From Rhodospirillales bacterium (GTDB lineage Bacteria > Pseudomonadota > Alphaproteobacteria > Reyranellales > Reyranellaceae): 64,000 bases of DNA. The notes beneath the pieces were generated by a model, which was not told where the DNA came from, ran no database searches, and saw only the letters and a list, made by a program, of their open reading frames with translations. Numbering within the stretch: the first letter of the stretch is position 1; the number at the start of each line of letters is the position of its first letter. A program made the position numbers and the translations under genes. The stretch lies in contig JACPOB010000029.1 in NCBI GenBank assembly GCA_016185145.1, positions 30,058 to 94,057 on the forward strand, read 5' to 3'. Shown piece by piece: positions 54,248 through 63,100 of the stretch.

Positions 54248-55996
54248 ATGATGGAAGACGAACGCACCGAACGAAGGCTCGCGGCCATCCTGGCGGCCGA
54301 TGTCGCCGGCTACAGCCGGCTGATGAGCCGCGACGAGGAAGGCACGCTGCAGCGGCTGAAGCGGCACCTCGGCGAGCTGATCGAGCCGCATATCGCCGCC
54401 CATCGCGGCCGCATCGTCAAGCGCACCGGCGACGGCCTGCTGGTCGACTTCGCGAGCGCCGTCGAAGCGGTGCGCTGCGCCGTCGCCATCCAGGCCGGCA
54501 TGGCCGACCGCAACCGCGGGGCGCCCGACGACGCGCGCATAGAATTCCGCATCGGCATCAACATGGGCGACGTCATCATCGAGGGTGAGGACATCTACGG
54601 CGACGGCGTCAACATCGCCGCCCGCCTGGAGGCGCTGGCCGAGCCCGGCGCCATCTTCGTGTCGCGCGCCGTGCGCGATTCGGTGCGCGACAAGCTCGGC
54701 GTCGAGCTCGAGGATCTGGGCGAAAAGCCGGTGAAGAACATCGCCCGGCCGGTCCGCGTGTTCCGCATCGGCCGGGCCAACGGCAAGGCGCGCCCGTCGG
54801 CCCCCGCCGTGCCGGAAAAGCCCTCGATCGCCGTCCTGCCCTTCACCAACATGAGCGGTGATGCGGAGCAGGAATATTTCAGCGACGGCATCTCCGAGGA
54901 CCTGATCACCGACCTCTACAAGGTGCAGGCGCTGTTCGTGATCGCCCGCAACTCCTCCTTCACCTACAAGGGCCGCGCGGTGAAGGTGCAGGAGGTCGGC
55001 CGCGAGCTCGGCGTGCGCTTCGTGCTGGAAGGCTCGATCCGCAAGGCCGGCAACCGCGTGCGCATCACTGCCCAGCTCGTCGACGCCGAGAGCGGCGGCC
55101 ATCTGTGGGCCGACCGCTTCGACCGCGAGCTGACCGACATCTTCGCCACCCAGGACGAGGTCGTGCACAAGATCGTCGAGGCGCTGGCCGTGAAGCTGAG
55201 CCGCGTCGAGGAGCAGGACCTCAAGCGCGGCGGCACCAAGAACCTCGAAGCCTACGAAAGCTGGCTGCGCGCCCGACAGCTCCTAGGCATCGGCACGCGC
55301 GAGACCATCGCCCAGGCCAAGGCGCTGCATCGGCGTGCGCTGGAGCTCGATCCGAACTTCTCGGCGCCGCATGTCGGTCTCGCCTTCGCGTCGGTGTCCG
55401 ACTACGTCAACGCCTGGATCCCCGATCCGCGAGGCGCGCTCGCCGAGGGCGAGCGCTGGGCGCGGCGCGCCCTCGAGCTCGACGAGCGCCAGCCCGGCGG
55501 CCATGTCGCCATGGGCAACGTGCGGGTCTGGCAGCGCCGCTACGACGAGGCGCTGACCGAGCTGAACAGGGCGCTCGAGCTCGACCACAATTATGCGCAA
55601 GGCCACGCGCTCCAGGGCATGGCCCTGATGTACTCGGGCCGTCACAAGCAGGCGCTGGAATCGCTCGCCGTGGCGATGCGGCTCGATCCGCTCTATCCCA
55701 ACATCCTGCTGCACCTGGCGGCGCAGGCGCATTTCGGCATGGGCCAGGACGAGATCGCAGCCGGCCATCTGGTCGAGCGCATCTCGCGCAATCCCAACAC
55801 CGACGCGAGCCGCATGCTGCTGGCGGCCTCCTACGGCCATCTCGGCAGGATCGAGGAGGCACGCGAAGCCTGGGCCGGGCTTCTCGAAGTCAATCCCGGC
55901 TTCTCGGTACAGCAGCGGGAAGGCGTCTTGCCCTATAAGGACGCCCGGGATTTCCAGCGCATCCTCGACGGTCTCGCCAAAGCCGGACTGCCGTAG
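54248..55996 (+). CDS. Adenylate cyclase domain protein with TolB-like and TPR domains
   Basis: ATG 54248 gives 582 residues. Residues about 1-175 are a class III cyclase domain that looks competent: metal Asp in LAADVAGYSRL, KRTGDGLLVDF with the second Asp, and the complete YGDGVNIAARLE signature with Asn and Arg. Residues about 190-320 are a TolB-like domain (SIAVLPFTNMSGD, EYFSDGISEDLITDLYK, FVIARNSSFTYKGRAV). The remainder is TPR repeats. No membrane helix is evident. It would make cAMP in response to unknown signals. It shares its TolB/TPR half with the winged-helix regulator at 13715-15286. Confidence 0.88.
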   Translation: MMEDERTERRLAAILAADVAGYSRLMSRDEEGTLQRLKRHLGELIEPHIAAHRGRIVKRTGDGLLVDFASAVEAVRCAVAIQAGMADRNRGAPDDARIEFRIGINMGDVIIEGEDIYGDGVNIAARLEALAEPGAIFVSRAVRDSVRDKLGVELEDLGEKPVKNIARPVRVFRIGRANGKARPSAPAVPEKPSIAVLPFTNMSGDAEQEYFSDGISEDLITDLYKVQALFVIARNSSFTYKGRAVKVQEVGRELGVRFVLEGSIRKAGNRVRITAQLVDAESGGHLWADRFDRELTDIFATQDEVVHKIVEALAVKLSRVEEQDLKRGGTKNLEAYESWLRARQLLGIGTRETIAQAKALHRRALELDPNFSAPHVGLAFASVSDYVNAWIPDPRGALAEGERWARRALELDERQPGGHVAMGNVRVWQRRYDEALTELNRALELDHNYAQGHALQGMALMYSGRHKQALESLAVAMRLDPLYPNILLHLAAQAHFGMGQDEIAAGHLVERISRNPNTDASRMLLAASYGHLGRIEEAREAWAGLLEVNPGFSVQQREGVLPYKDARDFQRILDGLAKAGLP

Positions 55997-56046
55997 CCCC
56001 CCTTCGCTCCTTCCGCCTTCGCCAAGGCTCCGGCGGACCAGGATTA

Positions 56047-56150
56047 CCCTCCGAAGCTCCGACAGGAGCGTAGGAGGGCGGAGCTTCGGGGGACTCGAAG
56101 GGCAAGCATGCAGCTAAAGCCACCGAAGCTGCATCGCAGCGTAGGTGGCT
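56047..56150. repeat. Two imperfect hairpins between genes
   Basis: CCCTCCGAAGCTCC faces GGAGCTTCGGGGG (56047-56092), and AGCCACCGAAGCTGC faces GCAGCGTAGGTGGCT (56119-56150). They lie after the TPR protein's stop and before the small secreted protein, in a 245-bp gap with no gene, and could terminate transcription. Confidence 0.6.
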
Positions 56151-56241
56151 AGAAGCCGCCGCTTGAACGGCCTTGCCGCACTTCACCGGGAAGCGGGACG
56201 GCCCTATTATTGCAGCGATGGTGTGGGAAGGACGAAAGAAA

Positions 56242-56580
56242 ATGCGAGCGAGGCTGGTGGCCGCCGCCGTGGGATTGACCGCGGCCCTGTGGCTTCAGAC
56301 AGGTCCGGCGGCCGCGCAATACTGCGATAACCTCGAGGGGCAGGACGTCAAGGTTTCGGGCACCATCGACCGCATGGTCGAGGCCGCCGGCGTAATCTTC
56401 TTCCGCGACCGCAAGACGGCCTGCCAGTTCGGCATGGTCACCCATCGCAACGACAAGGGCTGCAAGGTCGGCGCGCAGGTCGATGTTTCTGGCAAGCTGG
56501 TCAAGAACAAGTTCCTGCCCGACACCTACGACATCGACCGCGGCAGCAAGCCGGCGGCGGATACGCTCAGCTGCAAGTAG
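56242..56580 (+). CDS. Small periplasmic protein of unknown function (OB-fold-like)
   Basis: ATG 56242, with GGAAGGA upstream, gives 112 residues. A signal peptide (MRARLVAAAVGLTAALWLQT, cleavage near AAAQYC) precedes a compact beta-rich domain: GQDVKVSGTIDRMVEAAGVIFF, FGMVTHRNDKGCKVGAQVDVSGKLV (quoted in part). The alternation of V..G strands and the role of GKLV resemble OB-fold nucleic-acid- or ligand-binding modules in exported small proteins. Four Cys may form disulphides. No family name is assigned. Confidence 0.6.
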   Translation: MRARLVAAAVGLTAALWLQTGPAAAQYCDNLEGQDVKVSGTIDRMVEAAGVIFFRDRKTACQFGMVTHRNDKGCKVGAQVDVSGKLVKNKFLPDTYDIDRGSKPAADTLSCK

Positions 56581-56587
56581 ATCATGT

Positions 56588-56670
56588 TCTTCCGGACCGC
56601 GCGCTTCCAGCGCGCTCATGATCATGAGCGCGCTGATCATGAGCGCGCTGGAAGCGCGCGGTCCGGAAGA
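56588..56670. repeat. Palindromic repeat, CCGGACCGCG family with duplicated centre
   Basis: Arms TCTTCCGGACCGCGCGCTTCC and its reverse complement match the 68-bp palindrome at 42101 at their outer ends. The centre contains GATCATGAGCGCGCT twice in tandem, which breaks the perfect symmetry. It lies between the convergent ends of the small periplasmic protein and the PEP-mutase-family gene. Confidence 0.85.
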
Positions 56671-56676
56671 CTCTGA

Positions 56677-57501
56677 TCACTCCTTCATGAATGCATTGAG
56701 CTCGGGCGTCGGGATCGACGTGTCGAGATAGGTGAAGGTGCCCTTGTCCTTCACCTCCTTCGCCGCGTTCACCAGGCCGGTCATCGCCGCGCGGTAAAGC
56801 GAGGTCGCGAGGCTGATGCGCTTGACGCCGGCCGCTTCCAGCTCGGCGCGGCTGAAGGAGCGGCCCTTGATGCCGACCATGAAGTTGAACGGCTTGCCGA
56901 TCGAGCTGCAGACCTTCTTCACCGCCGCGATGTCCGGCAGGCCGGGTGCGAACAGCACATCGGCGCCGGCCGCCTCGTAGGCCTTCAGACGCTTGATGAC
57001 GTCGTCGAGGTCGGCGCGGCCGCGCAGGAAGCCTTCGGCGCGCGCCGTCAGCACGAAGGGGAACGGCAGCGCCCGCGCCGCCTTGACGGCAGCCGCGACA
57101 CGCGCCGCCGCAGCCTCGATATCGTACAGCGGCTTGTCCTTGTCGCCCGTGGCGTCCTCGATCGAGCCGCCGACCAGGCCGATCGCGGCACCCTGCCGGA
57201 TCGTTTCGGCCGCCGCGTCGGGCGCGTCGCCGAAACCCTTTTCCAGATCGGCCGCCACCGGCAGGTCGCAGGCGTCGACGATCTGCTTGGCATTGGCCAG
57301 CGCTTCTTCACGAGTGACCTTGCCGTCGCGCTTGCCGAGCACGCCGGCCTTGGCGCCGCTCGACGTCGCCAGCGCCTCGAAGCCGAGGCCGGCGAGCACG
57401 CGCGCCGAGCCGCCGTCCCACGGATTGGGGATGACGAACGAACCCGGCGCCTCGTGCAGGGCGCGGAACTTCTTGGCTTTGTCGGCCTGGCTGACGGTCA
57501 T
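56677..57501 (-). CDS. Isocitrate lyase/phosphoenolpyruvate mutase family protein
   Basis: The ATG at 57501 (MTVSQADKAKKFRALHE) gives 274 residues. The TIM-barrel landmarks are VIPNPWDGGSARVLAGLGFEALATSSGA (in part), LPVAADLEKGFGD, GGSIEDATGD (metal-binding Glu/Asp) and VLTARAE. The catalytic Cys of isocitrate lyase is missing, so it is not a true isocitrate lyase. Members include PEP mutase, phosphonopyruvate hydrolase, carboxyPEP mutase and oxaloacetate decarboxylase-like lyases. It follows a Bug receptor gene by 96 bp, hinting at carboxylate breakdown. A phosphonopyruvate-related role is possible because phn genes are close, but this is not shown by motifs. Confidence 0.85.
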   Translation of the reverse strand: MTVSQADKAKKFRALHEAPGSFVIPNPWDGGSARVLAGLGFEALATSSGAKAGVLGKRDGKVTREEALANAKQIVDACDLPVAADLEKGFGDAPDAAAETIRQGAAIGLVGGSIEDATGDKDKPLYDIEAAAARVAAAVKAARALPFPFVLTARAEGFLRGRADLDDVIKRLKAYEAAGADVLFAPGLPDIAAVKKVCSSIGKPFNFMVGIKGRSFSRAELEAAGVKRISLATSLYRAAMTGLVNAAKEVKDKGTFTYLDTSIPTPELNAFMKE

Positions 57502-57597
57502 GGCTGGCTTCCTCCGCTCCGAAACAGGCGGCGAGTTTGTCGGCAGGGTCACCCCTCGCGCAACGAGGAATAGCCCGATCGTCGCTCATGCGTTGCC

Positions 57598-58587
57598 TTA
57601 GCTGGGCTTGATATTCCCCTTCGTGATGACGTCGCCCCAGCGCTTCATTTCGGCAGACATCTTGGCCTGCGTCTCTTCCTGGGTAGTGCCGGACGGCACG
57701 ATGCCGAGCTTCAGCATCTTCTCGCGGAAGCCTCCGTCCTTCACCACCTCGTTGCCCGTCGCGTTGAGCTTCTTGACGATGTCGGCCGACACCGCCTTGG
57801 GCGCGAACAGCGTGTAGTTGGTAGCCGATTCGAAGCCCGGCACACCCGCCTCGGCCATGGTCGGCACCTCGGGCAGCAGCGGCGAGCGCGTCTTGGCGGT
57901 GACGGCGAGACAACGGACCTTGCCGGCCGCGATGTGCGGCAGATGGGCCAGCACGTTGTCGATCGAGACCTGTACGCGGTTCTCGTAAAGGTCGGCCTGG
58001 AAGAAGCTGGTGCCCTTGTAGGGCACGTGGGTCATCTCCGCACCCGTCATCTGCTTCAGCATCTCGTAGTTGAGATGGATCAGGCCGCCATAGCCCGACG
58101 AGGCATAGGAGAGCTGACCGGGCTTGGACTTGGCGAGCGCGATCAACTCCTGGACGTTCTTGACCGGCAGGCTCGGCGTCACCAGCACACCGATCGTGCC
58201 GTTGCCGACCTCGAGGACCGGCACGAAGTCCTTCGCCATGTCGAACGTCAGGTTCTGATGGAAGAACGGCGCGATCGAATAGTCGACCATGCTGCCCAGC
58301 ATCAGCGTGTAGCCGTCGGCCGGGCTCCTCTGCAATGCCGCCGCGCCGATCGTGGCGCCGGCGCCGGGCTGGTTGTCGACCACGATGGTCTGGCCGATCT
58401 CGGGCGACAGGCCCTCGGAGAAGGCACGCGACACCGTGTCGACGCCGCCGCCCGGCGGATAGGGCGCGATCATGCGGATCTGCTTGGTCGGCCAGGGTTG
58501 TGTGCCTCCCTGGGCACGCGCGACGGCGGGCGCGGCCAGGGCAATTGCAGTCGTTGCCAGCAGGCGCCGGCGGGAAAGCGATGACAT
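57598..58587 (-). CDS. Tripartite tricarboxylate transporter receptor (Bug/TctC family)
   Basis: This 329-residue protein has a Tat-like signal (MSSLSRRRLLATTAIALAAPA, cleavage near ARAQG) and the Bug landmarks PTKQIRMIAPYPPGGGVDTVSR, IVVDNQPGAGATIGA and the ligand-binding MLGSMVDYSIAPF and YASSGYGGLIHLNYEML segments (quoted in part). It binds small carboxylates or amino acids in the periplasm. The TctA and TctB membrane components are not encoded nearby, as is common for orphan Bug receptors. It is followed by a PEP-mutase-family lyase and preceded by the GFA gene on the same strand. Confidence 0.92.
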   Translation of the reverse strand: MSSLSRRRLLATTAIALAAPAVARAQGGTQPWPTKQIRMIAPYPPGGGVDTVSRAFSEGLSPEIGQTIVVDNQPGAGATIGAAALQRSPADGYTLMLGSMVDYSIAPFFHQNLTFDMAKDFVPVLEVGNGTIGVLVTPSLPVKNVQELIALAKSKPGQLSYASSGYGGLIHLNYEMLKQMTGAEMTHVPYKGTSFFQADLYENRVQVSIDNVLAHLPHIAAGKVRCLAVTAKTRSPLLPEVPTMAEAGVPGFESATNYTLFAPKAVSADIVKKLNATGNEVVKDGGFREKMLKLGIVPSGTTQEETQAKMSAEMKRWGDVITKGNIKPS

Positions 58588-58617
58588 GACGGTTCCTCCC
58601 TTTTCAGGAGGATCAAT

Positions 58618-58974
58618 CTACATGCTGCGACCGTCCCACGCACGGGGGTTGAGCTTGTCGACGTCGACGCCCTCGACGCAGCGCAGGTTGATACCGACCA
58701 TGGGCGAGTCGTCGGGACCGGTGCCGTTGGCATAGCTTTCGATGCCGCAGGACGTGCAGAAGCGGTGGTGCAGCTTCTTCTTGTTGAAGAGATAGTCGCC
58801 CTGCGCGTCGGCGCCCTTGGTGAGCCTGAACTTGGCCTGCGGCGCGAAGGCCCAGACGGCGCCGAGCTTGGTGCAGATCGAGCAGTTGCACTTCAGCGCC
58901 TGGTCGGTGTCGACCTCGACCGTGTAGGCAACGGCGCCACAGTGGCACCCTCCGGTGTAGCTCTGCGCGGCCAT
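58618..58974 (-). CDS. GFA family (glutathione-dependent formaldehyde-activating enzyme-like) zinc protein
   Basis: The ATG at 58974 has AGGGAGGG upstream and gives 118 residues (GTG 58977 is one codon longer). Zinc-ligand clusters are GCHCGAVAYTVEVD, CNCSICTKLGAVWAF and FCTSCGIESY, the layout of the Gfa/Mss4-like fold. Gfa-family proteins either speed glutathione-formaldehyde adduct formation or have unknown roles. No glutathione-dependent formaldehyde dehydrogenase is adjacent. It lies 30 bp upstream of the Bug receptor start and may be the first gene of that operon. Confidence 0.88.
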   Translation of the reverse strand: MAAQSYTGGCHCGAVAYTVEVDTDQALKCNCSICTKLGAVWAFAPQAKFRLTKGADAQGDYLFNKKKLHHRFCTSCGIESYANGTGPDDSPMVGINLRCVEGVDVDKLNPRAWDGRSM

Positions 58975-58995
58975 CACGTCCCTCCCTGCTTCTTC

Positions 58996-59127
58996 TCCTC
59001 CCCCGCTTGCGGGGGAGGATATAGGAGGGGGCTAGCGACAGGCCATATGCCAGCCCGTTTCAGATCATGAGAGATCACCTCTGTGGCCATCCCCCTCCTG
59101 TATCCTCCCCCGTATGACGGGGGAGGA
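58996..59127. repeat. CCTCCCCCG..CGGGGGAGG repeat pair
   Basis: CTCCCCCGCTTGCGGGGGAG on the left and CTCCCCCGTATGACGGGGGAG on the right bracket a middle containing GGAGGGGGCTAG and CCCCCTCCTG. It is the same type as 50198-50335, and lies between the start of the GFA gene and the stop of phnY. Confidence 0.8.
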
Positions 59128-59141
59128 AAGAAAAAGGTTCC

Positions 59142-60590
59142 TCACCCCGGCCAGGGCAGCGACCAGGTCTTTACATTGGTGAAGCTCTTCATGGCTTCAA
59201 GGACTCCTTCCTTGTAGCCGAGGCCTGAATCCTTGATGCCGCCGAACGGCGACATCTCGATGCGATAGCCCGGAACCTCCCAGACGTTGACGGTGCCGAC
59301 CTGCAGCTCGTCGACGAAGCGGGTGATGTAGTCCAGGCGATCGGTGCAGACGCCCGAAGACAGGCCATAGGCCGTGCCGTTGGACACCTTGATCGCATGG
59401 TCGATGTCCTTGACGCGGATGACCGGAATGGCCGGACCGAACGTCTCCTCGCGCACCAGCTCGCACGCCGGGTCGACATGGTCGACGACGGTGGGCGGAA
59501 ACAGCGCGCCGCGGCGGTCGTTGCCGTGCAGCAGCCTGGCGCCGTGCTTCGCCACGGCCTCGCTGACGCGGTTCTGGAACTGGGTGGCGGCGCGCTCGTG
59601 GATCACCGTGCCGACATCGGTCTCGGGATCGAGCGGATCGCCGGCCTTGAGCTTCTTCGCCTTGGCCAGCACGCGCTCGACGAAGGCGTCGGCCACGCCC
59701 TCGACCACGATGATGCGCTTCACGGCGGTGCAGCGCTGACCGGAGTTCTTGGTGGCGCCGGCGACGGCGAGCTCGGCCGCCTTGTCGAGGTCGGCATCCT
59801 CCATGACGATCAGCGGATCGTTGCCGCCGAGCTCCAGCACCAGCCGCTTGTAGCCCGCGGTGGCGGCGATGTGCTTGCCGACGCGCACCGAGCCCGTGAA
59901 GGTGACGAGGTCGGCGTGCGGGTCGGTGATCATGGCGTCGCCGATGTCCGACGGATTGCCGGTGATGACCGACAGCATCTCGGGCGGCAGGCCCGCCTCG
60001 TAGAGCGTGTCGGCCAGGAACAACGCGGTGAGCGGCGTGAGCTCGGTCGGCTTCAGCACCACGCAGTTGTTGGTGGCGAAGGCCGGCGCCAGCTTGTGCG
60101 CCACCATGTTCAGCGGATGGTTGAACGGCGTGATCGCCGAGATGGCGTTGAGCGGCTGGCGCAGGGTGAAGATCTTGCGCGGCTTGCCGTGCGGGGTGAG
60201 ATCGCAGGAGAAGGTCTGGCCGTCGTCGAGCAGGCAGAGCTGGCCGGCGAAGGTGAAGACGTCGAAGGCGCGGCCGACCTCGTAGAGCGAATCCTTCAGG
60301 CAAAGCCCCGACTCCAGCGTGATCAGGCGCGACAGCTCTTCCTTGCGCGCGACCAGAAGCTCGGCCGTCTTGAGCAGTATCTGCTGGCGCTGGTAGCGCG
60401 TCAGCTTGGGCTTGTAGGCGTGGGCGATGCGGAAGGCCTCGGCGACCAGCTCGGGCGTCGCCCGCGGCACGCTGCCGACCAGCCGGTTGTCCCACGGGAA
60501 GCGGACTTCCAGGCGGTTCTTGGTTTCGACCTTCTTGCCGGCGATGCGCAGGGCTTCGTGCCGCACATCGCTGCGGATCATGGTGTCCAT
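59142..60590 (-). CDS. phnY: Phosphonoacetaldehyde dehydrogenase
   Basis: ATG 60590 gives 482 residues of the NAD(P)-dependent aldehyde dehydrogenase superfamily. Motifs are the N-anchor TPFNHPLN, the Glu-containing [15 protein letters not shown] and the catalytic Cys in [10 protein letters not shown]. It follows phnA by 8 bp. In the PhnW-PhnY-PhnA route it oxidises phosphonoacetaldehyde to phosphonoacetate. The operon context, with aminotransferase PhnW and hydrolase PhnA, makes this assignment much more specific than the sequence alone would. The [17 protein letters not shown] start is typical of the PhnY branch. Confidence 0.92.
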   Translation of the reverse strand: MDTMIRSDVRHEALRIAGKKVETKNRLEVRFPWDNRLVGSVPRATPELVAEAFRIAHAYKPKLTRYQRQQILLKTAELLVARKEELSRLITLESGLCLKDSLYEVGRAFDVFTFAGQLCLLDDGQTFSCDLTPHGKPRKIFTLRQPLNAISAITPFNHPLNMVAHKLAPAFATNNCVVLKPTELTPLTALFLADTLYEAGLPPEMLSVITGNPSDIGDAMITDPHADLVTFTGSVRVGKHIAATAGYKRLVLELGGNDPLIVMEDADLDKAAELAVAGATKNSGQRCTAVKRIIVVEGVADAFVERVLAKAKKLKAGDPLDPETDVGTVIHERAATQFQNRVSEAVAKHGARLLHGNDRRGALFPPTVVDHVDPACELVREETFGPAIPVIRVKDIDHAIKVSNGTAYGLSSGVCTDRLDYITRFVDELQVGTVNVWEVPGYRIEMSPFGGIKDSGLGYKEGVLEAMKSFTNVKTWSLPWPG

Positions 60591-60598
60591 GGTGTCTC

Positions 60599-61861
60599 TC
60601 AGGCGACGAGGTTGAGGGCGAGGTCGAAGGCGTCGAAGTTCCGCCAAGGATGCGACGCAGCATCGGCGGAAAGCCTGCGATTGCAGAGCAGCGGCACCTT
60701 CTGCTCGGAGATGCCGCCATGGCTGCGCAGCGGCTCGCTGAGGCCCGACAGATCGTGGCGCGACGCCGAGGTGCCCAGCACCTTGTGCTTGGTCGAGACG
60801 ACGACGAGGTCGCCCAGGCGATCGGCCGGCAATTCGAAGCGCGCCGCGGCCTCCTGCCTGGAGAGCGCCGCCTCGATGCCGGGCATGGCCTTGAGCTTCG
60901 CGGCCATCGCCTCGGCCGTCGTGCCGCCCGGCAGGTAGACCACGGCGAAGGAACCCAGCGCGCCGTGATGCACGACGTAGGGATCGGTGATGGGCAGGAT
61001 GACCCGGGCCTTGTCCTTGCCAAGCCAACCGTCGAACACGTCCTGCAGGTAGATGACGTCGGGCTGGCCGTCGGCGCCGAACTTGGCGTTCATGCCGTGG
61101 TCGGCGGTCAGCGCGATGGTGCAGCCCATGGCGTCCAGCTTGGCCATGTAGCCGTCCATCATGGCGTAGAAGTCGTTGGCGACCGGCGTGCCGGGGGCGT
61201 GCTTGTGCTGGATGTAGTCGGTGGTCGACAGATACATGATCTGCGGCCGGTCACGTTCCATGATCTTCACGCCGGCGGCGAACACGAACTCCGAGAGGCC
61301 CGCACTGTAGACGTCGGGCACGGCCATGCCGACCAGCTCGTTCACGTGGTCGATGCCGTTCTCGTCGAGCGTCGCCTTGTCGGACTTCTCCGACGAGAAG
61401 CTGCAGGCCTTGCCGGCGCCCAGCTCCAGGCCTTTGCCCAAAAGACCGCGCAGCTTGTCCTTGGCGGTGATGACGGCGATGCGGCAGCCGGCGCGCTGGA
61501 AGGACGGGAACAGCGTCTCGATCCGCAGGAACTTCGGATCGTTCATCATCACCTCTTTCCCGCTGTCGGGATCGAGGAAGTAGTTGCCGCAGATGCCGTG
61601 CTCGGCCGGCGGTCGACCGGTGACGATGGACAGATTGTTCGGGTTGGTGAAGGAGGGCACGACGCAGTCCGCCAAAAGGTTCGTGCCCTGGGTCAGCACC
61701 TTGCCGAACCAGGGCGCGCGGCCGGCCTCGACGGCGCGCTCGATGTAGCCCGGCTCCGAGCCGTCGACGCAGACCACGACGGTGGGCTGGCGCGGCAGGC
61801 GGTAGCGGCGGCCGTTGACGGCGATCTCGCCGCCGGTGGTGTTGAGACTGTCGGGTGCCAT
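60599..61861 (-). CDS. phnA: Phosphonoacetate hydrolase
   Basis: This 420-residue protein belongs to the alkaline phosphatase superfamily. The zinc-binding Asp lies in [14 protein letters not shown], the nucleophilic Thr in [15 protein letters not shown], further ligands in [13 protein letters not shown] and TADHGMNAK, and a distal His in SASRHDLSG. It hydrolyses phosphonoacetate to acetate and phosphate. The ATG has a strong GGAGG ribosome site. It is flanked by phnW (10 bp upstream) and phnY (8 bp downstream), the complete aminoethylphosphonate route. Confidence 0.93.
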   Translation of the reverse strand: MAPDSLNTTGGEIAVNGRRYRLPRQPTVVVCVDGSEPGYIERAVEAGRAPWFGKVLTQGTNLLADCVVPSFTNPNNLSIVTGRPPAEHGICGNYFLDPDSGKEVMMNDPKFLRIETLFPSFQRAGCRIAVITAKDKLRGLLGKGLELGAGKACSFSSEKSDKATLDENGIDHVNELVGMAVPDVYSAGLSEFVFAAGVKIMERDRPQIMYLSTTDYIQHKHAPGTPVANDFYAMMDGYMAKLDAMGCTIALTADHGMNAKFGADGQPDVIYLQDVFDGWLGKDKARVILPITDPYVVHHGALGSFAVVYLPGGTTAEAMAAKLKAMPGIEAALSRQEAAARFELPADRLGDLVVVSTKHKVLGTSASRHDLSGLSEPLRSHGGISEQKVPLLCNRRLSADAASHPWRNFDAFDLALNLVA

Positions 61862-61871
61862 GCGTCCCTCC

Positions 61872-63035
61872 CTACTCCGCCGCCAATGCCGGGCCGCCGT
61901 TGCTCACGCGCATTTCGTCCAGCACCTCGCGCACCGCGGCCAGCGCGCCTTGCATGTCCTTGGGGTACAGCCGGCCGATGCAGCCGATGCGGAAGGAGTC
62001 CGCCACGGTGAGCTTGCCGGGATAGATGACATAGCCGCGGTCCTTCAGCGAATCGTAGAAGCGCTGGAACACGAATTTCGGGTCGGTCGGCATGTGGAAG
62101 GTGACGATGATGGGCGCCTGCAGCCTGTCGCCCAGCAGCGTGCGGAAGCCCATGGCGCGCATGCCGTCGATCAGCACCTTGGCGTTGTCACGGTAGCGCC
62201 TGCCGCGGCCTGCGACGCCGCCCTCGGCCGCGTGCTCCTCGATCGCCTTGCCCAGGGCGACGATGACATGGATGGGCGGCGTGAAGCGGTACTGGCCGGT
62301 GCGGGCAAAAGCCTCCGCCTGGTCGAACAGGTCGAGCACAAGGGTCGTGGCGTTGCCCTTGCACTCGCCCAGCGCCTCGTTGCGGCAGATCACGAAGCCC
62401 AGGCCCGGCACGCCCTCGAGGCACTTGTTGGAAGAAGCGGCCAGCGCGTCGTAGCGGATCTTGCGGGCGTCGATCTCCAGCGCGCCGAAGGCGCTCATCG
62501 AATCCACCAGCAGGCGGCGGCCGTGGCGCGCGACGGTCTCCGCGACCTCGGCGATCGGGTTGAGGATGCCCGAGGTCGTCTCGCAATGGACGGCGAAGAC
62601 ATGGCTGATCGCCGTGTCGTCGGCGAGCATGCGGTCGAGCTTCGCCAGGTCGGGCGGCGTGTCCTCCGGCGTCTCCAGCGACGCCGTGGCGCGGCCGGCG
62701 ATCTGCGCGATCTTGAGCGCGCGCTGGCCGTAGGCGCCGTTGATCAGCACCAGCAGCTTGCCCGACTTCGGCACGAAGGACGTGATCATCGCCTCGACGG
62801 CGAAGGTGCCCGAGCCCTGCACCGGCACGGTGACGTGGGTGCGCTGCCCGCCGGCCAGCTCGACGATCCTGTCGAGCACCATGCGGTTGATGCGCAGGAA
62901 CCCGGCGTCGCGCGAGCCCCAGTCGTGGACCATGGCCTGCTTGACGCTGGCCGAGGTGGTGAGCGGACCGGGCGTCAGCAGCAGCGGATCGCCGGTTTCG
63001 GACTGGGCTGGCTCTTGGGTCATGAGGCGATTCAT
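61872..63035 (-). CDS. phnW: 2-aminoethylphosphonate-pyruvate aminotransferase
   Basis: ATG 63035 gives 387 residues; ATG 63023 (MTQEPA) is an alternative. The protein is a class V aminotransferase: PLLLTPGPLTTSASVK at the start, GSGTFAVEAMI, HCETTSGILNPI and the PLP Lys in SSNKCLEGVPGLGFV. PhnW transfers the amino group of 2-aminoethylphosphonate to pyruvate, giving phosphonoacetaldehyde and alanine. It leads the phnW-phnA-phnY operon. The LysR gene is divergent with 61 bp between the starts. Confidence 0.94.
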   Translation of the reverse strand: MNRLMTQEPAQSETGDPLLLTPGPLTTSASVKQAMVHDWGSRDAGFLRINRMVLDRIVELAGGQRTHVTVPVQGSGTFAVEAMITSFVPKSGKLLVLINGAYGQRALKIAQIAGRATASLETPEDTPPDLAKLDRMLADDTAISHVFAVHCETTSGILNPIAEVAETVARHGRRLLVDSMSAFGALEIDARKIRYDALAASSNKCLEGVPGLGFVICRNEALGECKGNATTLVLDLFDQAEAFARTGQYRFTPPIHVIVALGKAIEEHAAEGGVAGRGRRYRDNAKVLIDGMRAMGFRTLLGDRLQAPIIVTFHMPTDPKFVFQRFYDSLKDRGYVIYPGKLTVADSFRIGCIGRLYPKDMQGALAAVREVLDEMRVSNGGPALAAE

Positions 63036-63090
63036 GGGCTCGCGGTCCCTATGCGTCCAGTATATATTCCATATGCCATCCATTGGTTTC

Positions 63091-63100
63091 TCATATATGA
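63091..63100. promoter_or_regulatory. Palindrome at the LysR start / phnW promoter region
   Basis: TCATATATGA is a perfect 10-bp palindrome that contains the LysR ATG (63097). The 61-bp divergent spacer is AT-rich and also contains TATATATT and CCATATG. A LysR protein usually binds such a spacer, but the exact T-N11-A box was not fixed. Confidence 0.4.

Noticed and set aside
56677..57501. Naming the lyase a PEP mutase or phosphonopyruvate hydrolase on account of the phn genes
   Set aside because: Motifs support only the superfamily. It is not in the phnWAY operon, and the PEP mutase-specific EDK..NS pattern was not recognised.
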